Shown: positions 44,806 through 54,327, numbered from the stretch's first letter. The stretch is DNA of 64,000 bases from Shewanella kaireitica (GCF_023284045.1 NZ_JAKIKQ010000017.1:42453-106452), one strand, 5' to 3'. Program-made: numbers and translations. The notes: generated from the letters alone by a model not told the origin.

Positions 44806-46182
44806 ATGAGCACAGGTACTGTTGTCCAAGTAATTGGCGCGGTTGTGGACGTTGAGTTTCCACATGATGCCGTACCTCAGGTATATGACGCTCTAGAGAT
44901 CAAAAGTGAAGGCTTGGTGCTGGAAGTTCAGCAGCAACTAGGTGGTGGTGTAGTTCGTACCATCGCTATGGGTTCTTCAGATGGTCTGCGTCGTGGCCTT
45001 GAGGTTGTAAACTCTGGTTCACCAATTACTGTTCCGGTTGGGGAAAAAACCCTTGGCCGTATTATGAACGTATTGGGTCAACCAGTAGATGAAGCTGGCC
45101 CTATCGGTGAAGAAGATCGCTATGTGATCCACCGTGAAGCTCCTTCATACGAAGATCAGTCAAACACCACTGAACTTTTAGAGACTGGTATCAAGGTTAT
45201 TGACCTTGTATGTCCATTCGCTAAGGGTGGTAAAGTTGGTTTGTTTGGTGGTGCTGGTGTTGGTAAGACCGTCAACATGATGGAACTTATTAACAACATC
45301 GCTAAAGCACACTCTGGTTTATCAGTTTTCGCTGGTGTAGGTGAGCGTACTCGTGAGGGTAACGACTTCTACTACGAGATGGAAGATTCAGGTGTTCTCG
45401 ACAAAGTGGCCATGGTATATGGTCAGATGAACGAGCCTCCAGGAAACCGTCTACGTGTGGCACTAACTGGTCTAACTATGGCCGAGAAGTTCCGTGACGA
45501 AGGTAAAGATGTACTTTTCTTCGTTGATAACATCTATCGTTACACCTTGGCAGGTACTGAAGTATCTGCACTGCTAGGCCGTATGCCATCAGCAGTAGGT
45601 TACCAGCCAACATTGGCTGAAGAGATGGGTGTACTTCAGGAGCGTATTACATCGACTAAGACAGGGTCTATTACCTCTGTTCAAGCCGTATACGTACCTG
45701 CGGATGACTTAACGGATCCATCACCAGCAACAACCTTCGCTCACTTAGACGCGACTGTTGTATTGTCACGTAACATTGCTTCTCTGGGTATTTACCCAGC
45801 GGTTGACCCATTGGATTCGACTTCACGTCAGCTAGATCCACAGGTTGTTGGCCAAGAGCATTACGATGTTGCTAACGGTGTTCAAACCGTACTTCAGCGC
45901 TACAAAGAGCTGAAAGATATTATTGCGATCCTAGGTATGGATGAATTATCTGATGAAGATAAGACAACTGTATTCCGTGCTCGTAAGATTGAAAAATATC
46001 TTTCTCAGCCTTTCTTCGTTGCTGAAGTATTCACCGGTTCTCCAGGTAAGTACGTTTCTCTTAAAGACACAATCCGTGGCTTCAAGGGCATTCTAGATGG
46101 TGAGTTCGATCACCTTCCAGAGCAAGCGTTCTACATGGTTGGTTCAATCGACGAAGCCGTTGAGAAAGCTAACAAAAAATAA
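44806..46182 (+). CDS. atpD: ATP synthase F1 subunit beta
   Basis: A 458-residue catalytic subunit. Walker A GGAGVGKTV is near residue 148; GERTREGNDFYYEM holds the catalytic glutamate, and PAVDPLDSTSR is the alpha/beta signature. It is strongly conserved and has AGAGGA upstream. Confidence 0.98.
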   Translation: MSTGTVVQVIGAVVDVEFPHDAVPQVYDALEIKSEGLVLEVQQQLGGGVVRTIAMGSSDGLRRGLEVVNSGSPITVPVGEKTLGRIMNVLGQPVDEAGPIGEEDRYVIHREAPSYEDQSNTTELLETGIKVIDLVCPFAKGGKVGLFGGAGVGKTVNMMELINNIAKAHSGLSVFAGVGERTREGNDFYYEMEDSGVLDKVAMVYGQMNEPPGNRLRVALTGLTMAEKFRDEGKDVLFFVDNIYRYTLAGTEVSALLGRMPSAVGYQPTLAEEMGVLQERITSTKTGSITSVQAVYVPADDLTDPSPATTFAHLDATVVLSRNIASLGIYPAVDPLDSTSRQLDPQVVGQEHYDVANGVQTVLQRYKELKDIIAILGMDELSDEDKTTVFRARKIEKYLSQPFFVAEVFTGSPGKYVSLKDTIRGFKGILDGEFDHLPEQAFYMVGSIDEAVEKANKK

Positions 46183-46226
46183 CTGAGTACTCTGTAGCAA
46201 TACAGAGACTAGTTTAAGGAGAACGG

Positions 46227-46655
46227 ATGGCAGCCATGACAGTACAGCTTGATATTGTAAGTGCAGAAAGTAGCATCTTTTCTGGTCTTGTAGCACACCT
46301 ACAAGTAACTGGTTCAGAAGGTGATCTAGGTGTTATGCCTGGTCACGCGCCTCTGCTTACACATATCAAGCCTGGCATGGCGCGCATCGTCAAGCAAGAT
46401 GGAAAAGAAGAAGTGTTTTACCTTTCGGGTGGAATCCTGGAAGTGCAACCTTCTTCAGTTTCAGTATTGGCTGACGTAGTATTGCGTGCCGATGATATTG
46501 ACGAGCAAGCCGCTGCAGAAGCGAAGCGTCGTGCAGAAGCCCATATGGCAGATGCAGGTGCAGACTTCAACTATGCAGCAGCAGCGATTGAGCTAGCTCA
46601 AGCAGTTGCTCAGCTTCGCGTTGTCGAGACCATCAAAAAGAACATTACCAGATAG
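46227..46655 (+). CDS. atpC: ATP synthase F1 subunit epsilon
   Basis: A 142-residue rotor subunit that inhibits ATP hydrolysis. The N-terminal beta-sandwich has VQLDIVSAESSIFSG and GDLGVMPGHAPLLT; the C-terminus is a helical pair. The start MAAMTVQL follows AAGGAG; an ATG three codons later is an alternative. It closes the operon and is followed by a strong terminator. Confidence 0.97.
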   Translation: MAAMTVQLDIVSAESSIFSGLVAHLQVTGSEGDLGVMPGHAPLLTHIKPGMARIVKQDGKEEVFYLSGGILEVQPSSVSVLADVVLRADDIDEQAAAEAKRRAEAHMADAGADFNYAAAAIELAQAVAQLRVVETIKKNITR

Positions 46656-46670
46656 GTTATTGTTGATGAA

Positions 46671-46704
46671 AAAAGGCGCTTACCGAAAGGTAAGCGCCTT
46701 TTTT
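46671..46704 (+). terminator. Intrinsic terminator of the atp operon
   Basis: AAAAGGCGCTTACC pairs perfectly with GGTAAGCGCCTTTT around GAAA, followed by TT. The stem is long and GC-rich, 15 bases past the atpC stop. Confidence 0.95.
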
Positions 46705-46804
46705 GTTTTAAAGAAGAACAAATACAATAGCACGCTGTATATCTAGCAAAGCTCACAATGCTACTAAGGGAGCTAAACACAGAAGGATGCTAGGTTAAAG
46801 TTAG

Positions 46805-47055
46805 GGTCGGCATTTATGCCGTCTCACTCAAGGCTAGAACCTTGGTTGTAGGTCGGCATTTATGCCGTCTCACTCAAGGCTAGAACCTTGGTTTTAGGTC
46901 GGCTTTATGCCATTTCACACAAGGCTATAACCTTGGTTGTAGCTCGGCATTTATGCCGTCTCACTCAAGGCTAGAACCTTGGTTGTAGGTCGGCATTTAT
47001 GCCGTCTCACTCAAGGCTAGAACCTTGGTTGTAGGTCGGCATTTATGCCGTCTCA
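46805..47055. repeat. Tandem repeat array, 46-bp unit, five copies plus a partial
   Basis: The unit starts GGTCGGCATTTATGCCG and continues TCTCACTCAAGGCTAGAACC then TTGGTTGTA. Copies begin at 46805, 46851, 46897, 46942 and 46988, and a partial one at 47034. Copies 1 and 5 are identical; copy 2 and copy 4 have one change each, and copy 3 (45 bp) has several. Each unit holds two hairpins, CGGCA/TGCCG and CAAGG/CCTTG. It fills the 494-base gap between atpC and the DsrE gene; there is no ORF in it. Confidence 0.92.
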
Positions 47056-47149
47056 TATTTGATAATATTAGAACGTGATCTAAGTAAAGTCCTCTATCCA
47101 ATTTGAGTGTTACCCTCTGGCGATTAACCTATTGCCTGAACTCTTTTCT

Positions 47150-47506
47150 ATGCAACATATCCTTATTATTGTTAATGATGCCCCTTATGGTTCTGAAAGA
47201 CTCTTTAATGCTCTGCGCTTAGCTATTCAGCTTAACGAGCAAGAAAACCCACCAGCAAAGGTCAGTTTGTTTTTACTGTCAGATGCGATTACCGCTGTTA
47301 TACCAAAGCAAAACCCCGGCGAGGGCTATAACATTCAGCAGATGCTAGAAATTATTATCGCTCAAGGTAGCCAAGTTAAGTTCTGCGCTTCTTGTATGCA
47401 CTCGCGTGGCTTGGCCGAGTTAAAGGTCATTGAAGGTTGTGATGTTGCTACAATGGATGATCTTGCCCAGTGGGTAATTATCGCTGATAAAACTGTTACT
47501 TTTTAA
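47150..47506 (+). CDS. DsrE/DsrF-like family protein
   Basis: A 118-residue protein that looks like a small DsrE-family fold (MQHILIIVNDAPYGSERLFNALRLAIQL, then VSLFLLSDAITAV). The segment FCASCMHSRGL carries cysteines at the site usually used for sulfur transfer. Close relatives of YchN type are of uncertain role, perhaps sulfur-relay. The ATG at 47150 fits the family start better than the TTG six codons upstream; no good ribosome site is visible. Confidence 0.8.
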   Translation: MQHILIIVNDAPYGSERLFNALRLAIQLNEQENPPAKVSLFLLSDAITAVIPKQNPGEGYNIQQMLEIIIAQGSQVKFCASCMHSRGLAELKVIEGCDVATMDDLAQWVIIADKTVTF

Positions 47507-47604
47507 TCATGACTCAATCTAGCTAGAGTCGCTTTTATGGTTGATTTAGCTTAAAATCAGCCCTCAAAAATTTTATAAGCAAGTATCAGCTCAAGGATTA
47601 AAAA

Positions 47605-48969
47605 ATGGCACTGAATGTCGTGATTTTAGCAGCAGGCAAGGGAACCCGCATGCGCTCAGATCTTCCCAAAGTTCTTCATCCTATCGCTCACAAAAGCATG
47701 GTCCAACATGTTATTGATACTGCACATGAAGTGGGTAGTGATGCTATTCAATTGGTGTATGGTTACGGCGCGGATAAGTTGCAAGCTAAACTCGGTGAGC
47801 AACAACTTAACTGGGTATTACAAGCTGAGCAGCTAGGTACTGGACATGCAGTTGCACAAGCTAACAACAATATTGGCGACGATGATACCGTTTTAATTCT
47901 TTACGGTGATGTACCACTTATTCAAGCGTCGACCCTTGAGTCTTTACTTGCTGCTCGTGATGAGAATGGTTTAGCTATTCTTACCGTTAACCTACCTAAC
48001 CCTATGGGTTATGGACGTATTGTACGTGAAGACAATAAAGTGGTTGGTATCGTAGAGCAAAAAGATGCCAATGCAGAGCAACTTGCTATCAGTGAAATCA
48101 ATACTGGTATTATGGCGGCTCCAGGCAAGCAACTTAAAGCTTGGTTGGGTCAGCTTTCATCAGATAATGCTCAGGGCGAATATTACCTGACTGATATCGT
48201 GGCTATGGCTCATAAAGATGGTGTTGCAATTACCACTGCACAGCCTGAATCCGCCGTTGAAGTTGAAGGTGCTAATAACCGAGTACAGCTCGCTCAACTT
48301 GAGCGTGCTTACCAAGCTCGTGCTGCTGAAAAATTGATGCTTGAGGGGGCTAACTTACGTGATCCTGCTCGTATCGATATCCGCGGTGATGTGACTGTTG
48401 GTATGGATGTGATGATTGATGTCAATGTGGTGATTGAAGGTACGGTAAATATTGGTAACAACGTGACTATTGGTGCCGGCGCAATTCTTATTAATTGTGA
48501 CATTGCCGACAATGCTGAAATCAAACCATATTCGATTGTTGAAAACGCCAAAGTCGGTGTTAAAGCCAGTGCAGGTCCTTTCGCTCGTCTGCGTCCAGGT
48601 GCAGAGCTTAAAGAAGATGCGCATATCGGTAATTTCGTTGAGATGAAAAAAGCGATTCTAGGTAAAGGCTCTAAAGCAGGCCATTTAGCTTACATTGGTG
48701 ATGCAACTATCGGCAGTGGTGTAAATATTGGTGCTGGCACCATTACCTGCAACTACGATGGTGCTAACAAGTTCCAGACCATTATTGAAGACAATGTATT
48801 TGTCGGCAGTGATACCCAGCTTGTTGCGCCAATTACCGTAGGTAAAGGTGCGACCTTGGGAGCTGGTTCTACCATCACTAAAGATGTTGCTGCTGATGAA
48901 TTAGTTATCACACGGGTTAAGCAGCGTCATATATCTGGCTGGGCAAGGCCTGTTAAAAAAGCCAAGTAA
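47605..48969 (+). CDS. glmU: Bifunctional UDP-GlcNAc pyrophosphorylase/glucosamine-1-phosphate acetyltransferase
   Basis: A 454-residue enzyme making UDP-GlcNAc for peptidoglycan and LPS. The N-terminal uridylyltransferase has LAAGKGTRMRSDLPKVLHPI (residues 7-26) and YGDVPLI. From about residue 250, a left-handed beta-helix of hexapeptide repeats forms the acetyltransferase (GNFVEMKKAILGKGSKAGHLAYIGDA). With glmS in the same window, it covers two of the three dedicated steps from fructose-6-P. A terminator follows. Confidence 0.98.
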   Translation: MALNVVILAAGKGTRMRSDLPKVLHPIAHKSMVQHVIDTAHEVGSDAIQLVYGYGADKLQAKLGEQQLNWVLQAEQLGTGHAVAQANNNIGDDDTVLILYGDVPLIQASTLESLLAARDENGLAILTVNLPNPMGYGRIVREDNKVVGIVEQKDANAEQLAISEINTGIMAAPGKQLKAWLGQLSSDNAQGEYYLTDIVAMAHKDGVAITTAQPESAVEVEGANNRVQLAQLERAYQARAAEKLMLEGANLRDPARIDIRGDVTVGMDVMIDVNVVIEGTVNIGNNVTIGAGAILINCDIADNAEIKPYSIVENAKVGVKASAGPFARLRPGAELKEDAHIGNFVEMKKAILGKGSKAGHLAYIGDATIGSGVNIGAGTITCNYDGANKFQTIIEDNVFVGSDTQLVAPITVGKGATLGAGSTITKDVAADELVITRVKQRHISGWARPVKKAK

Positions 48970-48985
48970 TTACTAGATTAGATTG

Positions 48986-49013
48986 AAAAGCGACCTAACG
49001 AGGTCGCTTTTTT
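48986..49013 (+). terminator. Intrinsic terminator of glmU
   Basis: AAAAGCGACCT pairs with AGGTCGCTTTT around AACG, followed by TT, 17 bases after the glmU stop. The rest of the 301-base gap to 49270 contains a G-run (49066-49074), A/T-rich DNA and a Fur box. Confidence 0.92.
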
Positions 49014-49205
49014 GGTTTATTACGCGCCATAAAATGGCAGTGATTTTGCTGAGTTAAACAATGAAAGAGGGGGGGGCTGTCAAACTTCAAATAAAGGATA
49101 CACTTTGATTTGTTTGTTGTTTTCTTGCTTTTGGTGGTTGCCAGTTTGTTAGTGTTGTGCGCGAGTTCACATTGACAATGTAAATACGCGTAAAGAAGTA
49201 TAAAT

Positions 49206-49224
49206 AAAAACGATTCTCATTTAT
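49206..49224 (+). promoter_or_regulatory. Putative Fur box of the siderophore receptor
   Basis: AAAAACGATTCTCATTTAT matches the 19-bp Fur consensus at about 11 positions, including the central ATTCTCATT part. It lies 46 bases ahead of a TonB receptor start, a normal place for iron repression. Confidence 0.6.
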
Positions 49225-49270
49225 ATTGCAGCCAAATATTACATATTGGTTTCATTTTTTGGGGTTGGTT

Positions 49271-51418
49271 ATGTCTTTTCAGGCGTCTTTTAAGTTTTCT
49301 CGTATTGGTTTAGCCGTTGTTGCAGCTTTAGCTTCATCAACCTCTTTTGCTGAGGATGTTGCAGCCGATTCTAATGCTGCAGTAGATAGTAATATCGAAC
49401 GTATTACTGTTACCGGACGCAGCTTTAATGACTATAACGTTGGTTCATCATCTGGCGCTATGCGAGGTGATATCGACATTCTTGATACCCCACAATCGGT
49501 CACCGTAATTCCTGACTTTGTTACTGACGAACAGTTAGCAACAAATCTAGGAGAAGTACTGGTTAATGATTCAAGTGTGACTGGTGGTAGTGAAAAGTGG
49601 AACCGTCAAGTATTCAACATTCGCGGTTTTGAGCTTTCTTCAGGTTCAGGCTTCTTGATAAACGGTCAACAGCAGTGGTCTCACTATGTACAGCCAATTG
49701 AAACTTTACAGCAAGTTGAGGTGCTAAAAGGTCCTTCAAGCATGCTTTATGGTCAATCAGGCCCTGGTGGTTTGATTAACATGGTGAGCAAAAAGCCAAC
49801 TTCTGAAACTATGTTTGATTTTGGTTTTGATACCGATGAGCACGGCTCTACCCGTTTTCAACTTGATGCCGGTGGCAGCTTAAACGAGTCTGAAACCATC
49901 CGTTACCGCACAGTGTTAGTTAAGCAAGACACTCAATACTGGCGTGAGTACCAAGATGGCTCAAACCAAGAGCGTGACCGTTGGTTAGGTTACTTAAACC
50001 TTGAGTTTGATATTACCGATGATCTATTACTATCGGTGAAGTATGACCATACCCAAGACAAGACAGGTATTGATACTGGTGGTTGGTTAGACAGCAGTGG
50101 TGACTTGATTGGTGGAAGTGACATCATTTGGGACCAACCTTGGGCATTTACTGACAACACCATCACCAACATGGGTGCTGATTTAACTTACCATATCTCT
50201 GATTCATGGCAGGTTAAAGCGGGCTATAACGATCAACAGTTTAATCGCCAGCGTTTAGACTCATCTCCGCAATACTCAGAAACAGCAATGACAGACGGCT
50301 ATACTATTAAGCCCTTTGACCGTTACGATGATTGGCAGCATAAAACAGGTTATGTTGATTTCACTGGTAACTTCTATACTGGCGACGTTGAACATCAACT
50401 ACTTGTTGGTGCCAATATGCTTGACTACTACTATGGCCAATTGAAAGATAGCTATGTGTCTGAAGGTGGTGATAACTTTATTCCGGTTACACCTGGTACG
50501 CCTATCGATAGACCTGATCTTGACTACAACAACGATAGCACTAAGTACGAAAGTGAATACAAGCACTATGGTTTCTATGTACAAGATTTAGTAACGATCA
50601 CCGATGAGTGGCAAATACTTGCTGGTGTGCGTTATGACGAGCAGAAAAAAGATGGTGAAGGTAATAACAGTTACGCTGTATCACCTAAATTTGGTGTCAT
50701 TTACTCACCAGCCGCTAACGGTAGTATTTACGTTAACTACTCAAAGAGCTTTACACCACAAGGTATTGTTAATGACCCGAATGACGTCAATGACAAAATG
50801 AACCTTGATCCTGAATATGGTGAACAGTATGAAATTGGCACCAAGTGGGAGCTATTTGATGGCAGTTTACTACTAACTGGTGCTGTATTTGATATTACCG
50901 TATCAAACGTTACTGTTACTGAAGATCTTGCAACACCTGTTGGTGATGACACGCAGATTACCACTCAAAGTGGTGAGCAGCGCCATAAAGGTTTTGAGAT
51001 GGGCGCTCAGGGGCAGATCAGTGATCAGTGGTTCATGACTAGTTCAATGATGTATCTTGACGCTGAATATATTCGCCCTGAGAGTGATGGCTTAAATGGT
51101 ATGACGCCGGTTGATGCACCAGAGTGGTCTGCTAACATCTGGACGCGTTACGAAATGACTGAAGATTTAGCGCTGAACTTTGGTGCTATTTATGTGGGTG
51201 AACGTTTCGCTAGTACCGATAACACCATTACTAAAGACAGCTATGTACGTTTTGATATGGGCGCCGCTTACACCATGGATATCATGGGCAGTGATGTCAG
51301 TGTTCGCATGAACGTTAAGAACCTATTTGATGTTGATTATCTAGCGGGTGGCTCTTATAAAGATGTAACCGTTGGCGAAGGTCGTCACGTTAGTTTGTCA
51401 CTGGAAGCTAAATTCTAA
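49271..51418 (+). CDS. TonB-dependent siderophore receptor
   Basis: A 715-residue outer-membrane receptor. The start at 49271 gives a signal peptide (MSFQASFKFSRIGLAVVAAL, cleavage after SFA) and has GGGG upstream; a TTG 15 codons earlier is less likely. The plug domain has IERITVTG, DTPQSVTVIPDFV and VEVLKGPSSMLYGQSGPGGLIN. The 22-strand barrel ends with VSLSLEAKF, the terminal Phe expected. The ligand is probably a hydroxamate-type or other ferric siderophore, but it cannot be decided. The Fur box upstream supports iron uptake. Confidence 0.93.
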   Translation: MSFQASFKFSRIGLAVVAALASSTSFAEDVAADSNAAVDSNIERITVTGRSFNDYNVGSSSGAMRGDIDILDTPQSVTVIPDFVTDEQLATNLGEVLVNDSSVTGGSEKWNRQVFNIRGFELSSGSGFLINGQQQWSHYVQPIETLQQVEVLKGPSSMLYGQSGPGGLINMVSKKPTSETMFDFGFDTDEHGSTRFQLDAGGSLNESETIRYRTVLVKQDTQYWREYQDGSNQERDRWLGYLNLEFDITDDLLLSVKYDHTQDKTGIDTGGWLDSSGDLIGGSDIIWDQPWAFTDNTITNMGADLTYHISDSWQVKAGYNDQQFNRQRLDSSPQYSETAMTDGYTIKPFDRYDDWQHKTGYVDFTGNFYTGDVEHQLLVGANMLDYYYGQLKDSYVSEGGDNFIPVTPGTPIDRPDLDYNNDSTKYESEYKHYGFYVQDLVTITDEWQILAGVRYDEQKKDGEGNNSYAVSPKFGVIYSPAANGSIYVNYSKSFTPQGIVNDPNDVNDKMNLDPEYGEQYEIGTKWELFDGSLLLTGAVFDITVSNVTVTEDLATPVGDDTQITTQSGEQRHKGFEMGAQGQISDQWFMTSSMMYLDAEYIRPESDGLNGMTPVDAPEWSANIWTRYEMTEDLALNFGAIYVGERFASTDNTITKDSYVRFDMGAAYTMDIMGSDVSVRMNVKNLFDVDYLAGGSYKDVTVGEGRHVSLSLEAKF

Positions 51419-51442
51419 ACTGATTGCTAAAAGCCTTTAAAT

Positions 51443-51472
51443 CGCCTCAACATGTCGTTGAGGCTTTTTTTT
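51443..51472 (+). terminator. Intrinsic terminator of the TonB receptor gene
   Basis: GCCTCAA pairs with TTGAGGC around CATGTCG, followed by TTTTTTTT, 25 bases after the stop. Confidence 0.92.
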
Positions 51473-51546
51473 ATCTGTAATTTGCACATTTAGAGTCATA
51501 AATTAAGCAAAAACTAGCAATTAAGTTTCATTTACCTATAATGCAC

Positions 51547-51571
51547 CTTTCGAAACGAAACTTAGCGAAAG
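51547..51571 (+). promoter_or_regulatory. Possible operator of the DeoR-type regulator
   Basis: CTTTCG (51547-51552) and CGAAAG (51566-51571) form an inverted repeat around AACGAAAC. DeoR-family regulators often bind CGAAA-type repeats, and the site abuts the start of such a gene, so autoregulation is likely (inference). Confidence 0.4.
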
Positions 51572-51576
51572 GTTTT

Positions 51577-52347
51577 ATGAATAAACGAAACACTCAACAG
51601 CGTCGTCATAGCATTATTAGCCTGCTCAATGAGCAAGGTGAAGTGAGTGTTGAGCAGTTGTCCTTACGTTTCGAAACTTCTGAAGTGACCATTCGCAAAG
51701 ATCTCGCCACTTTGGAAAAGACTGGCCTGCTTTTACGTCGATACGGCGGCGCCGTTGCTGTACCTGATGAAGTTACTCAGCAGTTTAGTGCCAAGGTTGC
51801 GCCGAATAAGCTTTCAATAGCTAAAGCGGCGGCGGTTCTTATTAATGACCATAACCGTATTATTATCGATAGTGGCAGCACTACCTCAGGACTTATTGGT
51901 GAACTGAATAATAAGCGCGGCTTACTGGTGATGACTAATTCACTCGCACTTGCTAACTCTATCCATGAGCTTGAAAACGAACTAACACTGCTTATGACTG
52001 GTGGTACTTGGGATCCTCATTCAGAATCATTTCAGGGGCAAATAGCCGAGCAAGTACTACGCTCTTATAACTTTGATCAGTTGTTTATCGGTGCTGACGG
52101 TATCGACCTTGAGCGCGGTACAACCACGTTTAATGAGTTAACAGGCCTGAGTAAGGTGATGGCAGAAGTATCGCGAGAAGTGATCGTTATGTTGGAGTCA
52201 GAAAAACTCGGCAGACGCATTCCTAATTTGGAGTTGCCTTGGGGCAATATTAGTGTGCTGGTGTCTGACGACAGGTTACCAAGCGAAGCGGTCGAAAGTA
52301 TTTCAAAACATGGGGTGCGAGTCATTCTTGCACCTTATGCTGGCTAA
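51577..52347 (+). CDS. DeoR/GlpR family transcriptional regulator
   Basis: A 256-residue repressor of the DeoR family. The N-terminal winged helix is QQRRHSIISLLNEQGEVSVEQLSLRFETSEVTIRKDLATLEKTGLLLRRYGGAV, and the C-terminal sugar-phosphate sensing domain has IIDSGSTTSGLI, NSLALANSI, TGGTWDP and FIGADGID. The start at 51577 (MNKRNTQQRRHS) is preceded by AAAGG. It lies just upstream of glmS, on the same strand, with an 84-base gap; this suggests control of glucosamine-6-P synthesis in response to an amino-sugar phosphate. Confidence 0.92.
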   Translation: MNKRNTQQRRHSIISLLNEQGEVSVEQLSLRFETSEVTIRKDLATLEKTGLLLRRYGGAVAVPDEVTQQFSAKVAPNKLSIAKAAAVLINDHNRIIIDSGSTTSGLIGELNNKRGLLVMTNSLALANSIHELENELTLLMTGGTWDPHSESFQGQIAEQVLRSYNFDQLFIGADGIDLERGTTTFNELTGLSKVMAEVSREVIVMLESEKLGRRIPNLELPWGNISVLVSDDRLPSEAVESISKHGVRVILAPYAG

Positions 52348-52431
52348 CCCCTCGAAGTGAGGCAGCCCATTTTTAAATTTAGCTTTTAATTTTAGTTTCA
52401 AATTAACTCTGACAGAGTCTAGGAAAATAGT

Positions 52432-54261
52432 ATGTGTGGAATAGTTGGCGCAGTAGCGCAAAGGGATGTTGCAGAAATTCTAGTTGAAGGATTAAGACGA
52501 CTTGAGTATCGCGGTTATGACTCAGCAGGTGTTGCTGTACTTAATAATGGTGAGCTAAGCCGCACTAGACGCGTAGGTAAAGTGCAGGAGTTATCATCGG
52601 CACTTGATGAGCAGCCGCTAGTAGGTGGTACTGGTATCGCACATACTCGCTGGGCCACACATGGTGAACCAAGTGAGCGTAATGCGCACCCACATGAATC
52701 AGAAGGTAACATTGCCGTAGTTCATAACGGTATTATCGAAAACCACAACAAGCTGCGTGAGATGCTAAAAGGCCTAGGTTATCGCTTCGCATCTGACACT
52801 GACACAGAAGTTATCTGTCACCTAGTTCACCATGAACTTAAATCTCATGACTCTTTACTGGCTGCAGTCCAAGCTACGGTTAAGCAGTTAGAGGGAGCCT
52901 ATGGCACTGTGGTCATCGACCGCACTGACAGCGAACGCATGATTGTTGCGCGCTCAGGTAGTCCACTCGTTATTGGTTATGGCTTAGGTGAAAACTTCGT
53001 AGCTTCTGATCAATTAGCTTTGTTACCAGTGACTCGCTCTTTTGCTTTCCTTGAAGAAGGTGATGTGGCTGAAGTGACCCGCCGCGAAGTTAATATCTTT
53101 GATGTTGACGGCAACACTGTTGAGCGTGAAGTGAAAGAGTCTGAAGTTACTCATGATGCTGGCGACAAAGGTGAATACCGTCACTACATGTTAAAAGAGA
53201 TCTATGAGCAACCAACTGCAATCGCTCATACACTTGAAGGTCGCATTGCGGCAGGTAAAGTTTTAGATTCTGCCTTTGGTGAAAACGCCGCAGAGTTTTT
53301 AAAAGATATTAAACATGTACAGATTATCGCTTGTGGTACTAGTTACCATGCAGGCATGGCTGCACGTTACTGGTTAGAAGATTGGGCGGGTGTTTCTTGT
53401 AACGTTGAAATCGCCTCTGAGTTCCGTTACCGCAAATCCCATCTATTCCCAAATAGCTTGTTGGTAACTATCTCACAATCAGGTGAAACAGCTGATACGT
53501 TAGCGGCTATGCGTCTAGCCAAAGAGATGGGTTATAAAGCGACGCTGACTATCTGTAATGCGCCAGGTTCGTCATTGGTTCGCGAGTCGGACATGGCTTA
53601 TATGATGAAAGCAGGAGCAGAGATTGGGGTTGCGTCCACCAAAGCTTTCACAGTACAGCTTGCTGGCTTACTCATGCTAACGACTGCAATTGGTCGTCAC
53701 AATGGCATGTCCGCAGAGATGGAAGCTGAAATTACTCAAAGCTTGCAATCTATGCCTGCAAAAGTTGAACAAGCATTGAGCTTAGATGATGCGATTGCTG
53801 AACTGGCAGAAGACTTTGCTGATAAGCATCATGCTTTGTTCTTAGGTCGTGGCGATCAATATCCGATTGCGATGGAAGGTGCGTTGAAGCTTAAAGAGAT
53901 CTCCTACATTCACGCTGAAGCTTATGCATCAGGTGAGCTTAAACATGGTCCGTTAGCGCTTATTGATGCTGATATGCCTGTTATTGTCGTTGCGCCAAAC
54001 AACGAGCTGCTTGAAAAGCTTAAATCTAATGTTGAAGAGGTGCGTGCTCGTGGCGGTTTGATGTATGTCTTTGCTGATAAAGATGCAGAGTTTGAGTCTG
54101 ACGACACCATGAAAGTGATCCCTGTTCCTCATTGTGATGAATTTATGGCTCCACTTATCTACACTATTCCTTTGCAGTTATTGTCATATCATGTGGCATT
54201 AATTAAAGGTACTGACGTTGACCAACCACGTAACTTGGCTAAGTCAGTAACAGTAGAATAA
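52432..54261 (+). CDS. glmS: Glutamine-fructose-6-phosphate aminotransferase (isomerizing)
   Basis: A 609-residue enzyme producing glucosamine-6-P. The N-terminal glutaminase starts MCGIVGAVAQRDVAEILVEGLRRLEYRGYDSAG, with nucleophile Cys2. Two SIS domains follow (ACGTSYHAGMAARYWLE and SQSGETADTLAAMR) and the end DQPRNLAKSVTVE is invariant. AGGAAA precedes the ATG. A regulator gene is directly upstream and a terminator directly downstream. Confidence 0.98.
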   Translation: MCGIVGAVAQRDVAEILVEGLRRLEYRGYDSAGVAVLNNGELSRTRRVGKVQELSSALDEQPLVGGTGIAHTRWATHGEPSERNAHPHESEGNIAVVHNGIIENHNKLREMLKGLGYRFASDTDTEVICHLVHHELKSHDSLLAAVQATVKQLEGAYGTVVIDRTDSERMIVARSGSPLVIGYGLGENFVASDQLALLPVTRSFAFLEEGDVAEVTRREVNIFDVDGNTVEREVKESEVTHDAGDKGEYRHYMLKEIYEQPTAIAHTLEGRIAAGKVLDSAFGENAAEFLKDIKHVQIIACGTSYHAGMAARYWLEDWAGVSCNVEIASEFRYRKSHLFPNSLLVTISQSGETADTLAAMRLAKEMGYKATLTICNAPGSSLVRESDMAYMMKAGAEIGVASTKAFTVQLAGLLMLTTAIGRHNGMSAEMEAEITQSLQSMPAKVEQALSLDDAIAELAEDFADKHHALFLGRGDQYPIAMEGALKLKEISYIHAEAYASGELKHGPLALIDADMPVIVVAPNNELLEKLKSNVEEVRARGGLMYVFADKDAEFESDDTMKVIPVPHCDEFMAPLIYTIPLQLLSYHVALIKGTDVDQPRNLAKSVTVE

Positions 54262-54282
54262 ACAGCGCTTATTGCTGACAAT

Positions 54283-54315
54283 AAAAAAAGCCTCCTAATT
54301 TGGAGGCTTTTTTTA
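54283..54315. terminator. Bidirectional terminator of glmS
   Basis: AAAAAAAGCCTCC and GGAGGCTTTTTTT form an almost symmetrical hairpin with A-run and T-run on the two sides. It should serve glmS and the convergent 54328 gene. Confidence 0.92.
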
Positions 54316-54327
54316 TACTGATAAAAG

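Noticed and set aside
46805..47055. CRISPR array
   Set aside because: The 46-bp units are contiguous and have no variable spacers, and no cas genes are nearby; it is a plain tandem repeat.
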